NCBI GenBank assembly: GCA_018402665.1
Contig: JAGYIN010000014.1
Span: 1 to 33,131, forward strand
Length of the DNA stretch: 33,131 nucleotides
Reading direction: 5' to 3'
Source of the DNA: Schleiferiaceae bacterium
Lineage (GTDB): Bacteria; Bacteroidota; Bacteroidia; Flavobacteriales; Schleiferiaceae
This document shows positions 14,987 to 24,070 of this stretch, piece by piece. Made by a program: the position numbers and the translations under genes. The notes beneath the pieces are model-generated. The model saw nothing but the letters and a program-made list of their open reading frames with translations. It did not search any database and was not told the DNA's origin. Each line of letters starts with the position of its first letter. Position 1 is the first letter of the stretch.

Positions 14987-15934
14987 ATGAAGAAAATCTA
15001 TTTCGCATTAAGTGCATTATTGTTTGCTACTGCAGCCCATTCACAGAGCAAGACTGTGATTTTAAATGTTGAACACAGAATTGGCACGGATACTTGTGCC
15101 ACAGGTGTTGAGGGCATAAATAATTTAGGCAATCCATTTAAACTCAATAGGATCCAGTATTATATGGATGAAATTATTCTAGTGCATGACGGCGGTTCCT
15201 CGGATACTGCAGTGGCATTGGCATTAGTAGACGGCTTCAATGAAACCAGCTTAACCTTGGGAACATTTACCGTTGACTCGCTGGAAAGTATTCGTTTTGC
15301 CATAGGGGTGAATGCCTCTTTGAACCATTTGGATCCAACGACCTATAATCCTAACCATCCATTAGCACCGAAAAGTCCTTCCATGCATTGGGGTTGGACA
15401 GCAGGATACCGCTTTATTGCAGCGGAGGGTTTAGGCGGTAGTACTTTTAGCCAAATCTTCGAATTCCACGGTCTAGGCGATGGAAATTACGCGCATTTAA
15501 CCGTGCCTACCTCAGGTACGCTCATTGCTTCTGATACGCTATTGATTACGATAACGGCAGATTATAATGAGCTTTTCCGGGGAATAAATTTAGGTTCAGG
15601 TCCTATCAGTCATGGCGAAACTGGCGGGGCAGCCCAGACCTTATACAACATCAATAATTACGTTTTCACTTCGAGCGAAGGCAATGCAGCTATGGGATTA
15701 ACTGAGAAGATACCTGTTGTAGGCATTTATCCTAATCCATCAAATGGCCAATTCATCATTGAATCTTCCCAGGCAGGGACTTACGAAGTGTTGGACATGC
15801 TCGGAAGAAATATTATGAACGGCACATTAGCCCCAGGAACGAACAATGTGAACCTTAATGCAAATGGTTTGTTCTTATTGTGTATCAATTCTTTAGAAGG
15901 AGAAACTACCGTACACAAACTGCATGTTAAATAG
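14987..15934 (+). CDS. MbnP-like copper-binding-type protein with a T9SS sorting domain
   Basis: This 315-residue secreted protein has a signal peptide (about 1-20), an MbnP-family domain (about 22-215) and a C-terminal T9SS type A sorting domain (about 245-315, opening with YPNPSNGQF at 248-256). The MbnP domain carries the MHWGW segment (133-137) and other conserved His (30, 67, 114, 124, 161, 170). In methanotroph MbnP a Trp is oxidised to kynurenine by the di-heme enzyme MbnH and the protein binds copper. Trp135 or Trp137 are the natural candidates here, by inference. The type IX tail means it is probably exported across the outer membrane. It overlaps the first MauG-like gene by 11 bp. 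Confidence 0.85.
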   Translation: MKKIYFALSALLFATAAHSQSKTVILNVEHRIGTDTCATGVEGINNLGNPFKLNRIQYYMDEIILVHDGGSSDTAVALALVDGFNETSLTLGTFTVDSLESIRFAIGVNASLNHLDPTTYNPNHPLAPKSPSMHWGWTAGYRFIAAEGLGGSTFSQIFEFHGLGDGNYAHLTVPTSGTLIASDTLLITITADYNELFRGINLGSGPISHGETGGAAQTLYNINNYVFTSSEGNAAMGLTEKIPVVGIYPNPSNGQFIIESSQAGTYEVLDMLGRNIMNGTLAPGTNNVNLNANGLFLLCINSLEGETTVHKLHVK

Positions 15935-16988
15935 AGTATTCTTATTAACCTTCTCGATAGTATTAGCTGTTGGTTGCGCAAAAGCTCCAGAGCCGATATG
16001 GGATGCAACACCATATACCTTAGCGTTCGGTGGTCTGCCTGAACCAGAGTTACCTGCAGATAATCCGCTCACAGAGCAGGGTGTAAAACTAGGGCGCATG
16101 TTATTTTATGAAACCCGTCTATCCGGGGATAACTCTATGGCTTGCGCATCCTGTCACAAGCAAGAAAACGCATTTACAGATACGAGTAGATTTTCAGTAG
16201 GAATTGATGGCTTAGAAGGACACCGTCAGGCGATGAGTGCTGTAAATATGCTTTGGAATACGAACGGCTATTTTTGGGACGGTCGTGTACAAAAGCTTAG
16301 AGATCAGAGTATCATGCCGATCCAGGATCCTCTAGAAATGAACGAAACCATGGAGAATGTGGTAGAGAAACTGGAGCAGGATACCCTGTACACGCATCAA
16401 TTTTTCAGAGCCTTCGGCAGTGAAAATATATCGTCATACCGCATAGGCTTAGCGCTAGAACAGTTTATGAATTCCATAGTTTCTTACCGCAGCAAATATG
16501 ATTTGTACCTGGAAGGCACAGCAACCTTTACGGAGGAAGAGGAGCTCGGTATGGATTTATTTTTTAATGAATACAATCCCTTTTTCCCTGAGACCTCGGG
16601 AGCGGATTGTGGTCATTGCCATGGCGGGAAAAACTTCAGTTCGCAGGAGTACATGAATAATGGATTAGACAGTATTTATAATGATGATGGTCGCTATGAG
16701 GTGACGGGCCTAGAATCGGATCGTGGGGCGATGAAAGTAACGACACTAAGAAATATTGAGCTAACTCCACCATACATGCATGACGGTCGTTTCAAAACCT
16801 TAGAGGAAGTGATCGATCACTATAATGAAGGTTTGCACAATAATGCTTCGCTTAATCCTGCCCTTGCCATGACTATGGGAACGGGTTTAATGCTCACCGA
16901 TACCGATAAGAGTGCTTTACTTGCCTTTCTGAAGACCTTAACAGACACGAGTTTGATTCAAGACTCTCATTATGCTTCGCCTTTCTAA
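15924..16988 (+). CDS. MauG/MbnH-like di-heme cytochrome c peroxidase, lipoprotein
   Basis: This 354-residue periplasmic lipoprotein (lipobox Cys18) has two heme c sites: Cys74-x-x-Cys77-His78 and Cys229-x-x-Cys232-His233. It has the family's FWDGR segment (117-121) and PYMHDG (283-288) with the probable distal ligand Met285. The family includes bacterial cytochrome c peroxidase, MauG and MbnH. The adjacent MbnP-like gene, overlapped by 11 bp, points to an MbnH-like role of oxidising its partner. The Met at the distal position is peroxidase-like, so a plain peroxide reductase remains possible. Confidence 0.88.
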   Translation: MLNRVFLLTFSIVLAVGCAKAPEPIWDATPYTLAFGGLPEPELPADNPLTEQGVKLGRMLFYETRLSGDNSMACASCHKQENAFTDTSRFSVGIDGLEGHRQAMSAVNMLWNTNGYFWDGRVQKLRDQSIMPIQDPLEMNETMENVVEKLEQDTLYTHQFFRAFGSENISSYRIGLALEQFMNSIVSYRSKYDLYLEGTATFTEEEELGMDLFFNEYNPFFPETSGADCGHCHGGKNFSSQEYMNNGLDSIYNDDGRYEVTGLESDRGAMKVTTLRNIELTPPYMHDGRFKTLEEVIDHYNEGLHNNASLNPALAMTMGTGLMLTDTDKSALLAFLKTLTDTSLIQDSHYASPF

Positions 16989-17925
16989 ATTTCTGTTCAT
17001 CGGTTTAATTTTGGGTTCATGCGTGCCTGATGAGTCCGTTTTTGAGGGACTTAATACTACTTATCCGGTACTAGAATATCCCGCAGATAATCCCAACAAT
17101 GCTGCTGCGGCATCTTTAGGTGAACGACTTTTTTTTGATCCTATATTGAGTGTAGACTCAAGTATTAGCTGCGGTTCTTGCCATAAGCCAGAACTGGGTT
17201 TCGCGACAAACGACAGGGTTACGCCCGGTGTAGGTGGAGTTTTAGGGAAACGTAACAGTCCATCTTTACTAAACGTTGGTTTCCAGCCTTATTTCATGCG
17301 TGAAGGCGGGGTCCCGTCTTTGGAGATGCAAGTCTTAGTCCCATTAGGTGATGCGACTGAAATGGCACATAACGTGGTAGACGCCGTTCGACGATTGAAT
17401 CGAAATACCAGCTACAGAAATGAATTTCTTACGGTCTATGGGGATACGGCCTCTGCTTTTTTATTGGTTCGAGCATTAGCGAATTTCGAACGTACGCTCG
17501 TTGACTTTGATGCTCCTTTTGATCATTTTATTCAAGGCGATGCGACTGCACTGAGCAACGAGGCCATCAAAGGCGGTAAATTATTTTACGGAAAAGCAGC
17601 ATGCGTGCAGTGTCATTCAGGTGTTTTACTTACTGACTTCGGTTTCGCAAACAATGGAACGGCCATAGTGGATTCAACAGACTACGGTCGAGAATTATTG
17701 ACGAATGAAAGTGGTGATAGGTATGTTTTTAAGGTTCCATCACTGCGAAAGGTGCAGATCACAGCTCCTTACATGCACGATGGCTCAGTGGCCACCCTTG
17801 CTGATGTTGTTGAGCAGTACAATACTGGCGGGGCAAACCATTCGTATACCGATTCTAGAATAGAACCCTTAGGTTTATCTGGTAGCGAGAAAGCGCAATT
17901 GGTCGCATTTTTGGAGGCACTATAA
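16972..17925 (+). CDS. Second MauG/MbnH-like di-heme lipoprotein
   Basis: This 317-residue lipoprotein (lipobox Cys17) has two heme c sites, Cys67-x-x-Cys70-His71 and Cys211-x-x-Cys214-His215, and PYMHDG (266-271) with Met268. It differs from the first paralogue at the usually conserved WDGR segment, which reads FMREGG (108-113), so the site around the first heme may differ. It overlaps the upstream gene by 17 bp and is the last of the trio. The convergent cytidine deaminase gene ends 5 bp away, with no terminator between them. Confidence 0.88.
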   Translation: MLRLSKFLFIGLILGSCVPDESVFEGLNTTYPVLEYPADNPNNAAAASLGERLFFDPILSVDSSISCGSCHKPELGFATNDRVTPGVGGVLGKRNSPSLLNVGFQPYFMREGGVPSLEMQVLVPLGDATEMAHNVVDAVRRLNRNTSYRNEFLTVYGDTASAFLLVRALANFERTLVDFDAPFDHFIQGDATALSNEAIKGGKLFYGKAACVQCHSGVLLTDFGFANNGTAIVDSTDYGRELLTNESGDRYVFKVPSLRKVQITAPYMHDGSVATLADVVEQYNTGGANHSYTDSRIEPLGLSGSEKAQLVAFLEAL

Positions 17926-17930
17926 TCGCC

Positions 17931-18398
17931 TCATTCAGGCAGCGTAAAGCTAAAAGGCAATAGGCCCTGAACGCCGGTGAATGCCAAGGCCTTGTCCGTC
18001 TTATTGAGTAAGATCAATTCAAAGGGCCTTATTTGTCTCAATTCTGTTTCATGAAGCACTTGTCTGCATGATCCGCATGGAGCTGCAGGTTCGCGCTCTG
18101 ATTCCCCGGTCATGATGTAAACGGTTTGAATGGCTTCATTCGGATGAGCAGCTTTCGCCGCTAGTACTGCCACACGTTCGGCACATAAACCTGAAGGGAA
18201 GGCCCCATTCTCTTGATTCGTACCTACAATCATTTCACCCGATTCCATGACCACGATGCTTGATACGGGATAATTAGAGTAGGGGGCATATGCAGAAAGT
18301 AACAACGCTTCTAGTCGCTCAGCTATCGCTTTGGGAATGGCCAATGTTTGGCGCCAATGCTCATAGGTTCTGTAGTGAATGGTTATCTGGTGCCCCAT
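17931..18398 (-). CDS. cdd: Cytidine deaminase
   Basis: This 155-residue cytoplasmic zinc enzyme deaminates cytidine and deoxycytidine to uridine forms in pyrimidine salvage. The active site is visible: Cys72 and catalytic Glu74 in CAE, and Cys108 and Cys111 in PCGSC. The substrate-binding segment AYAPYSNYPV is at 36-45 and the NQENGAFPSG loop at 61-70. Length is close to the homotetrameric form of about 130-160 residues. It is a single gene between the MauG-like gene (convergent) and the peptidase gene's terminator. Confidence 0.93.
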   Translation of the reverse strand: MGHQITIHYRTYEHWRQTLAIPKAIAERLEALLLSAYAPYSNYPVSSIVVMESGEMIVGTNQENGAFPSGLCAERVAVLAAKAAHPNEAIQTVYIMTGESEREPAAPCGSCRQVLHETELRQIRPFELILLNKTDKALAFTGVQGLLPFSFTLPE

Positions 18399-18465
18399 TT
18401 GTAAGTGTTTAAGTTCTTTTACAAGTTACCCTTTAATCAATAATTCGAGTTTAAATTATGCTCAA

Positions 18466-18494
18466 AAAGAAAGGGCACCCCACGGGTGCCCTTT
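18466..18494 (-). terminator. Terminator of the dipeptidyl peptidase III gene
   Basis: AAAGGGCACCC (18470-18480) pairs perfectly with GGGTGCCCTTT (18484-18494) around a CAC loop. On the minus strand it is followed by a T-run, and it starts 21 bp after the peptidase stop codon. Confidence 0.88.
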
Positions 18495-18514
18495 ACATTG
18501 ATTAGATGTAGTTC

Positions 18515-20527
18515 TTATTCAAAGCTGTACGCCGTTCCGTAACGCAACATTTGACCCAGAAAATCCATAGGGTATTCAACGGTAACATCCACGATACTGT
18601 CTTCTTCGAATACGGGCACCATCTCAGGATTTACAAACCCGCTGTATGGGGCTAAATTTAGCGGCTCTGAGCGTCTCAAGACTTCCGCGTGAAGCTCTTG
18701 ATCTACTTTAACACCATAGGTCTCCACGAGATTTCTACCGGCTTCAAAGTCACCTTCACTTTTGATGCGCTGAATTTCGCGTAACAGCTCACCAAAATAC
18801 CCGCGCAACTTGTCATAGTCGTTCACTACGAAATAGGTTTTACCATCGATCACCTTACGTTCGACTACATTCTCCTCGCGTCCGCGTTCGAATGCCCATG
18901 AGGCTACCAATTGACGGTTGCGCATGTGGTCTTCCTCTATATCATCGCCGGGAAGAATACGACGCAATTGGAGCATCATTCCATTCGACATATAGTTGTC
19001 GTATTCTGCATAGCCTGGTTCTTTATTTTCCATTAAACCAATCTCCTGCATTTTGTCGTCCAGAATGAAGTAAAGTGCAACGAGATCCGCACGTGCCTCT
19101 TCAAGCGTAGAGCTGTAATTTTTGAGCGTTTGCTTCGGTGTTCCAATACCAGGATTAATCTTTCCTGATGCATGACCTACAACCTCATGAAGTGCCGTAT
19201 GCATTTTTGAGCCCAATTCTCCATACTTTTCCGCACGCTCATTGTGCATGGTAGAAAACCCAAATTCTTGAGCCATTCCTTTACCAGCGCTTGCATGGTA
19301 GGCATCTTCAATATTACCTAAGGATACAGATTTAGAACCGTGCTCAACGCGAATCCAGTTCGCATTGGGAAGATTCACACCAATAGGCGTTGCGGGAGTT
19401 GCATCACCGGCTTCACCGGCTACGGTAACGATTTTATAGCTTACGCCCACCACGTTTTTCTTTTTGTGGTCATCCATGATAGGACTATGATCTTCAAACC
19501 ACTGTACATTATCTGCGACGACAGCCATTCGTTCGCTCGCATCAAAGTCTTTGACTTGAACGACCGTTTCGTAGGAACCGCGGTATCCCATCGGGTCATT
19601 GTAAACCTCTACGAAACCATTGATGTAATCTACATCACCGCCGGTTGTTTTGACCCATGCGATATTGTAGTCATCCCACTTTGTAAGATCTCCTGTCTCA
19701 TAGTATTCGATCAAAAGTGTCAATGCGGCAGCTTGACCATCATTTTCCGCAACTTCTTTTGCCTTTTCTAGGTGACCAATTATTTCTTTAATGCTATTCG
19801 CATAACGCCCACGAGCACTGAATACTTCTTCATAAATCGCTCCATTTTCATCACGCGAAAGACGGCTATTTAGCCCATGACTTACCGGGCGGTCCGGATC
19901 GGCATCTACTTTAGCAGCATAAAAGGCCTCTGCTTCTGCCTGAGTGATGTCCGGTGCATAAAAATTAACTGCAGAAGCCAGTAATAAATCTACGCCATCA
20001 GCCCGATTTACTTTCTTCGCATCAAATTCAGGATCAAAAATGGCGCGCTGCGCTTCTTCAGAAAGTGTAACTCCGAGCGTATCTAATGCAGAAAGGAACC
20101 AAACCTGATCGAAATCGGCAGCGAATTTCATATTGCTGTAATGGTGGTGAATTCCGTTAGCGAAGAATACACGTTTTGCATAAACCTCAAAATCTGCGTA
20201 TTGCTGACCTTCACGATCAACAACGCCATCGCTCGAAAGAATGGCCTCGAGCGCTTTTCGTATTTCTAAATTATGGCGGTAATTACAATCCCACATAATA
20301 TCACGTCCTGCCAATCCTGCTTGCGTAAGGTGATAGGCATAAATGCGTTGTTGCGGTTTGAGATCATCCCATGAAGGGATTTGATAGCGCAATACTTTGA
20401 TATCTGCAAAGCGGTCTACTTGCCACTGAAAGTCATTGTGTGCAGTTTCGGTGTGCATTTCTTCTTTTGGGTTACAGGAGCTCAAGACTAGTGCAGCCGC
20501 AGCTCCTAGGAATACAATTTTTTTCAT
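18515..20527 (-). CDS. Dipeptidyl peptidase III (M49), lipoprotein
   Basis: This 670-residue zinc metallopeptidase of family M49 removes dipeptides from the N-terminus of short peptides. The zinc motif HEVVGH (447-452) is the HExxGH signature and EEARAD (476-481) provides the third zinc ligand. A lipoprotein signal with Cys18 anchors it, unlike the cytosolic eukaryotic form, so it acts in the periplasm or at the cell surface on peptides. Lipid-anchored M49 enzymes are known in Bacteroidota. It is flanked by its own terminator and lies 39 bp after the VF530 gene end. Confidence 0.93.
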   Translation of the reverse strand: MKKIVFLGAAAALVLSSCNPKEEMHTETAHNDFQWQVDRFADIKVLRYQIPSWDDLKPQQRIYAYHLTQAGLAGRDIMWDCNYRHNLEIRKALEAILSSDGVVDREGQQYADFEVYAKRVFFANGIHHHYSNMKFAADFDQVWFLSALDTLGVTLSEEAQRAIFDPEFDAKKVNRADGVDLLLASAVNFYAPDITQAEAEAFYAAKVDADPDRPVSHGLNSRLSRDENGAIYEEVFSARGRYANSIKEIIGHLEKAKEVAENDGQAAALTLLIEYYETGDLTKWDDYNIAWVKTTGGDVDYINGFVEVYNDPMGYRGSYETVVQVKDFDASERMAVVADNVQWFEDHSPIMDDHKKKNVVGVSYKIVTVAGEAGDATPATPIGVNLPNANWIRVEHGSKSVSLGNIEDAYHASAGKGMAQEFGFSTMHNERAEKYGELGSKMHTALHEVVGHASGKINPGIGTPKQTLKNYSSTLEEARADLVALYFILDDKMQEIGLMENKEPGYAEYDNYMSNGMMLQLRRILPGDDIEEDHMRNRQLVASWAFERGREENVVERKVIDGKTYFVVNDYDKLRGYFGELLREIQRIKSEGDFEAGRNLVETYGVKVDQELHAEVLRRSEPLNLAPYSGFVNPEMVPVFEEDSIVDVTVEYPMDFLGQMLRYGTAYSFE

Positions 20528-20565
20528 CTGATTTTGGGTAATTAGACCTGTAAGATACTACAGAA

Positions 20566-20799
20566 TCAGAGCTTTTCTTCCACGCCGTTTGGAAAGGTTT
20601 CTACGTAGAGTTGTTCTAGCTTTTCTCGCGCCCACGGTGTTTTTCGAAGGAATTTAAGGGAGGATTTAACAGAAGGGTCGAACGTAAAGCAACGCACGGG
20701 TAAACGCAGCGCTAATTGTTCCCATCCATAAAAAGCCACCAATGCTTCTACCATATGTAGCAGCTTAACACCGTGCAGTGGATTATTTAACTGACTCAT
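20566..20799 (-). CDS. VF530-family protein (DUF2132)
   Basis: This 77-residue protein matches the VF530 family, small helical proteins suggested to bind DNA. It has the characteristic NPLHGV opening (6-11), a YGW segment, RCF, and [15 protein letters not shown] (about 46-60). I chose the ATG at 20799 because the family begins shortly before NPLHG, and the longer frame adds residues from the overlapping gene. It overlaps the end of rlmF by 17 bp, so the two are co-transcribed and probably translationally coupled. Function is not established. Confidence 0.85.
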   Translation of the reverse strand: MSQLNNPLHGVKLLHMVEALVAFYGWEQLALRLPVRCFTFDPSVKSSLKFLRKTPWAREKLEQLYVETFPNGVEEKL

Positions 20800-21658
20800 T
20801 ATCCTGATTTTGAAATGTCCAAGCAACGAATTGGCTGGACTTATTTCCGTGGGTCATTTCAATAACTTTTAAATCCGTTGGGTTCCCTTTTCTAATGAAT
20901 CGCTTAAAGGTGCGGATATGATCTTTTTTAGAAACCAAACAGGTAAACCACTGAATTTGCGCCCCAAATTCGGCGCTCTCTAGTGCAAGCTTTTTTAAGA
21001 ATGCCTCTTCTCCGCCTTTATACCAGAGCTCATTGGCACTTCCGCCAAAATTGTGATGTGTTTCATCCGCACCGTGTAAGTTTTTGTTTTTACGAGCATT
21101 AGCGGCTAACGCCTCACTCTTATTCTTGTAAAAGGGGGGATTACAAACTAAGAGATCGAATTGTTCCTTTTTTTCGATAATGCCTGTGAGCATGTTGCTC
21201 TTAAACTCTTGCCGTCTAATTTTTGTACCGAGCATGCTTGCATTCATTCGAATGAGTCCCTTCGCATAGGAAATAGATTCTTTGTCCACTTCAGTGCCTA
21301 CGCATTCCCAATTGAAGGCGGCAGTTCCTAAAAGCGGATAGATGAGTGAGGCACCAGTGCCGATATCTAGCATTCGTGCTCTTCTTCCTTCGATTTTAGA
21401 CAGTAAATCGTTGGCATGAAGAAGGTAGTCGAATCTTCCCGGAACAGCGGGGCAGAGGTGCCCGTCTTTTAAGGTCCAATTCACGTTAAAACGCCACTTT
21501 AAGAGTGCTTTATTCAACAGATAAACGGCCTTTGGATCGCTAAAATCTATACTCTTTCTCGCAAACTTCCTAGGTATGATGTATGCACCAAGTTCAGGGA
21601 CGGCATTGACCAGTACAGAAAACTTATAATTTGAATCAAAGGGGTTGTTTGCGTGCAC
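20783..21658 (-). CDS. rlmF: 23S rRNA (adenine1618-N6)-methyltransferase
   Basis: This 291-residue S-adenosylmethionine-dependent enzyme methylates A1618 of 23S rRNA. It has the RlmF N-terminal region ([23 protein letters not shown] at 69-81), the SAM motif DIGTGAS (98-104) and the NPPF catalytic motif (173-176). Only a GTG start is available at 21658; it gives an N-terminus that aligns with the family's HxxNPF-type opening. It overlaps the VF530 gene. Length is close to the 308 residues of E. coli RlmF (YbiN). Confidence 0.92.
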   Translation of the reverse strand: MHANNPFDSNYKFSVLVNAVPELGAYIIPRKFARKSIDFSDPKAVYLLNKALLKWRFNVNWTLKDGHLCPAVPGRFDYLLHANDLLSKIEGRRARMLDIGTGASLIYPLLGTAAFNWECVGTEVDKESISYAKGLIRMNASMLGTKIRRQEFKSNMLTGIIEKKEQFDLLVCNPPFYKNKSEALAANARKNKNLHGADETHHNFGGSANELWYKGGEEAFLKKLALESAEFGAQIQWFTCLVSKKDHIRTFKRFIRKGNPTDLKVIEMTHGNKSSQFVAWTFQNQDNESVK

Positions 21659-21778
21659 TTGCTGTATTCCTTATGAATTCGCAAGGTAGTAAAGCCTTTG
21701 ATCAGAATGATTGGTGTAGCCATTTACCTTTCGCGTGTTATTGACAAAATCCTAAAGAAGACCTCGGCAAAAATCAAA

Positions 21779-21817
21779 GGTGCGGTATCATCAAAAAATG
21801 CCGCAAGGTGCGATATC
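21779..21817. repeat. Direct repeats GGTGCGRTATC upstream of the envelope operon
   Basis: GGTGCGGTATC (21779-21789) and GGTGCGATATC (21807-21817) are 28 bp apart and lie 46-84 bp before the lipoprotein ATG. This is close to the distance of a promoter, and the copies could be sites for an activator on one face of the DNA. The 204-bp gap otherwise holds a possible -7 element TATATTTC (21834-21841). Confidence 0.35.
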
Positions 21818-21862
21818 GCTCTTTTTATTGTTTTATATTTCCGATTCTTAAAATGATCGAAT

Positions 21863-22387
21863 ATGTATAAATTTCTAAAAACGGCCGGAATCATTGCGGT
21901 TTCAGTTATGATGGCAACCAGTTGCTCTGGCCCGGGTGAAGTTCATGAATACGCAGTGAATGATCTCGAGTTTAGCCTTGAGGGTCCTTTGTTTGCTGGT
22001 CCAAACGGTGCACAGACTGAGATTTTAATTGATTTGGCCGATGTTCTGGGTGAATCCTATGAAGATGGAATGAAAATCAGCGATGCGCGTTTGAAAACCG
22101 CTACCGTATTTCCTCATGACAGTTTGGGTTTCTCTCAAATCAATGCCTTTGTAGTCGCATTCGCTAGTGATAATGAGGATGTGGCTATGCAAGAAGCAGC
22201 GGTCAAAAATCCATTAGAAGAGGGTGCCGCTGAAGCTGTTTTGGATGTAGCTCCTGAGGCTGAACTTGGTGAAATAATGGAGGACGGTAAAGTATATGTA
22301 GTATTAGATGCGGACCTCGCAGAAGATTACTGGGACGGTAATCGCGACTTTAAATTGAATTTTACACTTGAATTAACCATAAAATAG
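21863..22387 (+). CDS. Lipoprotein of unknown function
   Basis: I do not recognise this family. It is 174 residues long with a clear lipoprotein signal (Cys21) and an acidic, probably beta-rich mature part. An Ala/Glu-rich stretch (about 112-140) looks like a linker. It starts a tight three-gene operon with a DUF2147 protein and a DUF6268 barrel (gaps of 6 and 2 bp), so it likely works in the envelope with them. It resembles exported beta-sandwich lipoproteins in general only. Confidence 0.75.
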   Translation: MYKFLKTAGIIAVSVMMATSCSGPGEVHEYAVNDLEFSLEGPLFAGPNGAQTEILIDLADVLGESYEDGMKISDARLKTATVFPHDSLGFSQINAFVVAFASDNEDVAMQEAAVKNPLEEGAAEAVLDVAPEAELGEIMEDGKVYVVLDADLAEDYWDGNRDFKLNFTLELTIK

Positions 22388-22393
22388 AAGACC

Positions 22394-22876
22394 ATGCTTC
22401 GCAAATTAACATTGTTGGCAATTTCCGCTGTCATTGCTTTTGGAACGTTAAGTTTTGATGTTCCGCAAAAATCAGATAATCCAGGAGATAAACTCATAGG
22501 TGTATGGGAACCTTCAAACGGCCGTTCTCGTATAAAAATTGATCGTATCGGTAACAAATATTACGGACGTGTGGTATGGCTAATTGAACCGAACGATGCC
22601 GATGGAAATCCTAGACTAGATATCAATAATCCTAATCCAGATTTACGTAACGCCCCATTAAGAGGTTTCCGTATGCTAAAGGATTTCGTTTACCAAGGCG
22701 ATGATAGTTGGACCGAAGGAACACTTTATGACCCGAACAATGGATCGACGTACAATGGTATCATCAAAATGAGAGATGAAAACACATTGGATATGCGAGG
22801 ATATATTGGGGTAGAGGCATTAGGACGTACAGACGTATGGAAGCGTTTGAAAGTGCCTACTAGAACGAAGAAATAA
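22394..22876 (+). CDS. DUF2147 family secreted protein
   Basis: This 160-residue protein has a signal peptide (about 1-20) and a DUF2147 domain, a lipocalin-like beta barrel. Family features are the LIGVWEP opening (34-40), the YGRVVWL strand (57-63), a DADGNPRLD-type loop, the GTLYDPNNGSTY segment (112-124) and the closing LGRTDVWKR (144-152). The function of the family is unknown; it is often next to envelope genes. It sits 6 bp after the lipoprotein and 2 bp before the barrel gene. Confidence 0.85.
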   Translation: MLRKLTLLAISAVIAFGTLSFDVPQKSDNPGDKLIGVWEPSNGRSRIKIDRIGNKYYGRVVWLIEPNDADGNPRLDINNPNPDLRNAPLRGFRMLKDFVYQGDDSWTEGTLYDPNNGSTYNGIIKMRDENTLDMRGYIGVEALGRTDVWKRLKVPTRTKK

Positions 22877-22878
22877 GC

Positions 22879-24003
22879 ATGAAGCGTAATCTATTGAAGT
22901 TAACGGCGGCAGTATTCGTCCTTGCTTCAACCCAAGTTCTAGCACAATCTGATTCATCCTATTTCGAGGAGGAGATTGATTGGAGCTTGTACGATGACGT
23001 TGGTTTTGCAGATGAAAGCGCAAAACGCTTGTGTAGCCCGAAACTTGAAGGCCAGTCTCCGGCAAAATTGATTTCCCTAGGGTACGATTTCCAGGGGCCT
23101 TATGCGTTAACTGCAGGGCAAATCAATGATGCCAACGGTGATGCCATTAATGATCCGTCTACTTCCGATCAGGAAATGACGGTGAATTCAACAACAGGCA
23201 TTCGTGCAGGCTTTAACGTTCCGGTTGTGGGTAACAACAACATCCTATGGCAAATGGGGGCGAACTATTGGGAGTCAAGCTACCAGTATGCGGAAACGCC
23301 AACTAGCTCAGATAATCCGCTTCACCAAACCTTGTCTGAAAACGGGTTGCGTACCACAGGAATTTCAACGACTATTTTCAAACCGTTGGATGAAAAGTCG
23401 TTTATCTTATTTCAAGGTTCCGCAGATTTGAGCGGTACCTATGGTGCAGCTTTAATGCCCATGGAATATTTAAAGTACTCTGCTGCTGCAATTTGGGGTC
23501 GTCGTCCTACTGAAAAGAAGCAATGGGGTGTGGGTCTTGCTAGGACCTATCGTGCGGGTGAATTGAATTACATTCCGGTAATTCTTTACAATTCTACAGA
23601 TGCGATGAATAAATGGGGAGCGGAAGTATTATTCCCTGCGCGTGCGCACGTGAGAAGAACCATCAATCCAAGAAATATGCTGTTCTTCGGTTACGAGCTG
23701 GAGGGCCAGTCGTACCGTTTGTATGAAAACTTACCTGGATTTGATATTCGTGATGAAGATCTCGAGATTCGTCGTGGTGAGGCTCGTATTCGCGCCATTT
23801 ATGAATTCTCATTAAAAGATTTTGTTTGGATGTCCATTCAAGCGGGTTACCGTGTGAATTACCGCTACGACGTGGATCGTTTAGTAGATGGTGTTGAGAT
23901 TTATCGTGCTTTCGGTCTTCTTCGTGACGACGCTTATGCACAGATTAATGGTCTTGGAAATCCGTTCTACATCAGTGTGAGCGTCAATCTAGTGAGTCCG
24001 TAA
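22879..24003 (+). CDS. DUF6268 family outer-membrane beta-barrel protein
   Basis: This 374-residue protein has a signal peptide (about 1-22), then a series of alternating beta strands with aromatic girdles, ending in the NLVSP tail. It fits the DUF6268 outer-membrane beta-barrel family of Bacteroidota, for which no substrate is known. A region about 40-45 residues into the mature part carries a Cys in an otherwise Cys-poor protein. It is the last gene of the operon, before a bidirectional terminator. The DUF6268 assignment is from memory of family patterns. Confidence 0.72.
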   Translation: MKRNLLKLTAAVFVLASTQVLAQSDSSYFEEEIDWSLYDDVGFADESAKRLCSPKLEGQSPAKLISLGYDFQGPYALTAGQINDANGDAINDPSTSDQEMTVNSTTGIRAGFNVPVVGNNNILWQMGANYWESSYQYAETPTSSDNPLHQTLSENGLRTTGISTTIFKPLDEKSFILFQGSADLSGTYGAALMPMEYLKYSAAAIWGRRPTEKKQWGVGLARTYRAGELNYIPVILYNSTDAMNKWGAEVLFPARAHVRRTINPRNMLFFGYELEGQSYRLYENLPGFDIRDEDLEIRRGEARIRAIYEFSLKDFVWMSIQAGYRVNYRYDVDRLVDGVEIYRAFGLLRDDAYAQINGLGNPFYISVSVNLVSP

Positions 24004-24024
24004 GCAAACGCAACGAATAAGAAT

Positions 24025-24054
24025 AAAAAAGCCCCGCAATGCGGGGCTTTTTTT
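24025..24054. terminator. Bidirectional terminator
   Basis: GCCCCGC (24031-24037) and GCGGGGC (24041-24047) pair around AAT, with an A-run before and a T-run after. It ends both the barrel operon (plus) and the nitroreductase operon (minus). Confidence 0.92.
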
Positions 24055-24070
24055 ATGGCAAATTTTCGTG

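Noticed and set aside
19340-19771. 143-residue open frame on the plus strand
   Set aside because: It is antisense to the M49 peptidase gene, which has intact catalytic motifs, and its translation looks like a shadow.
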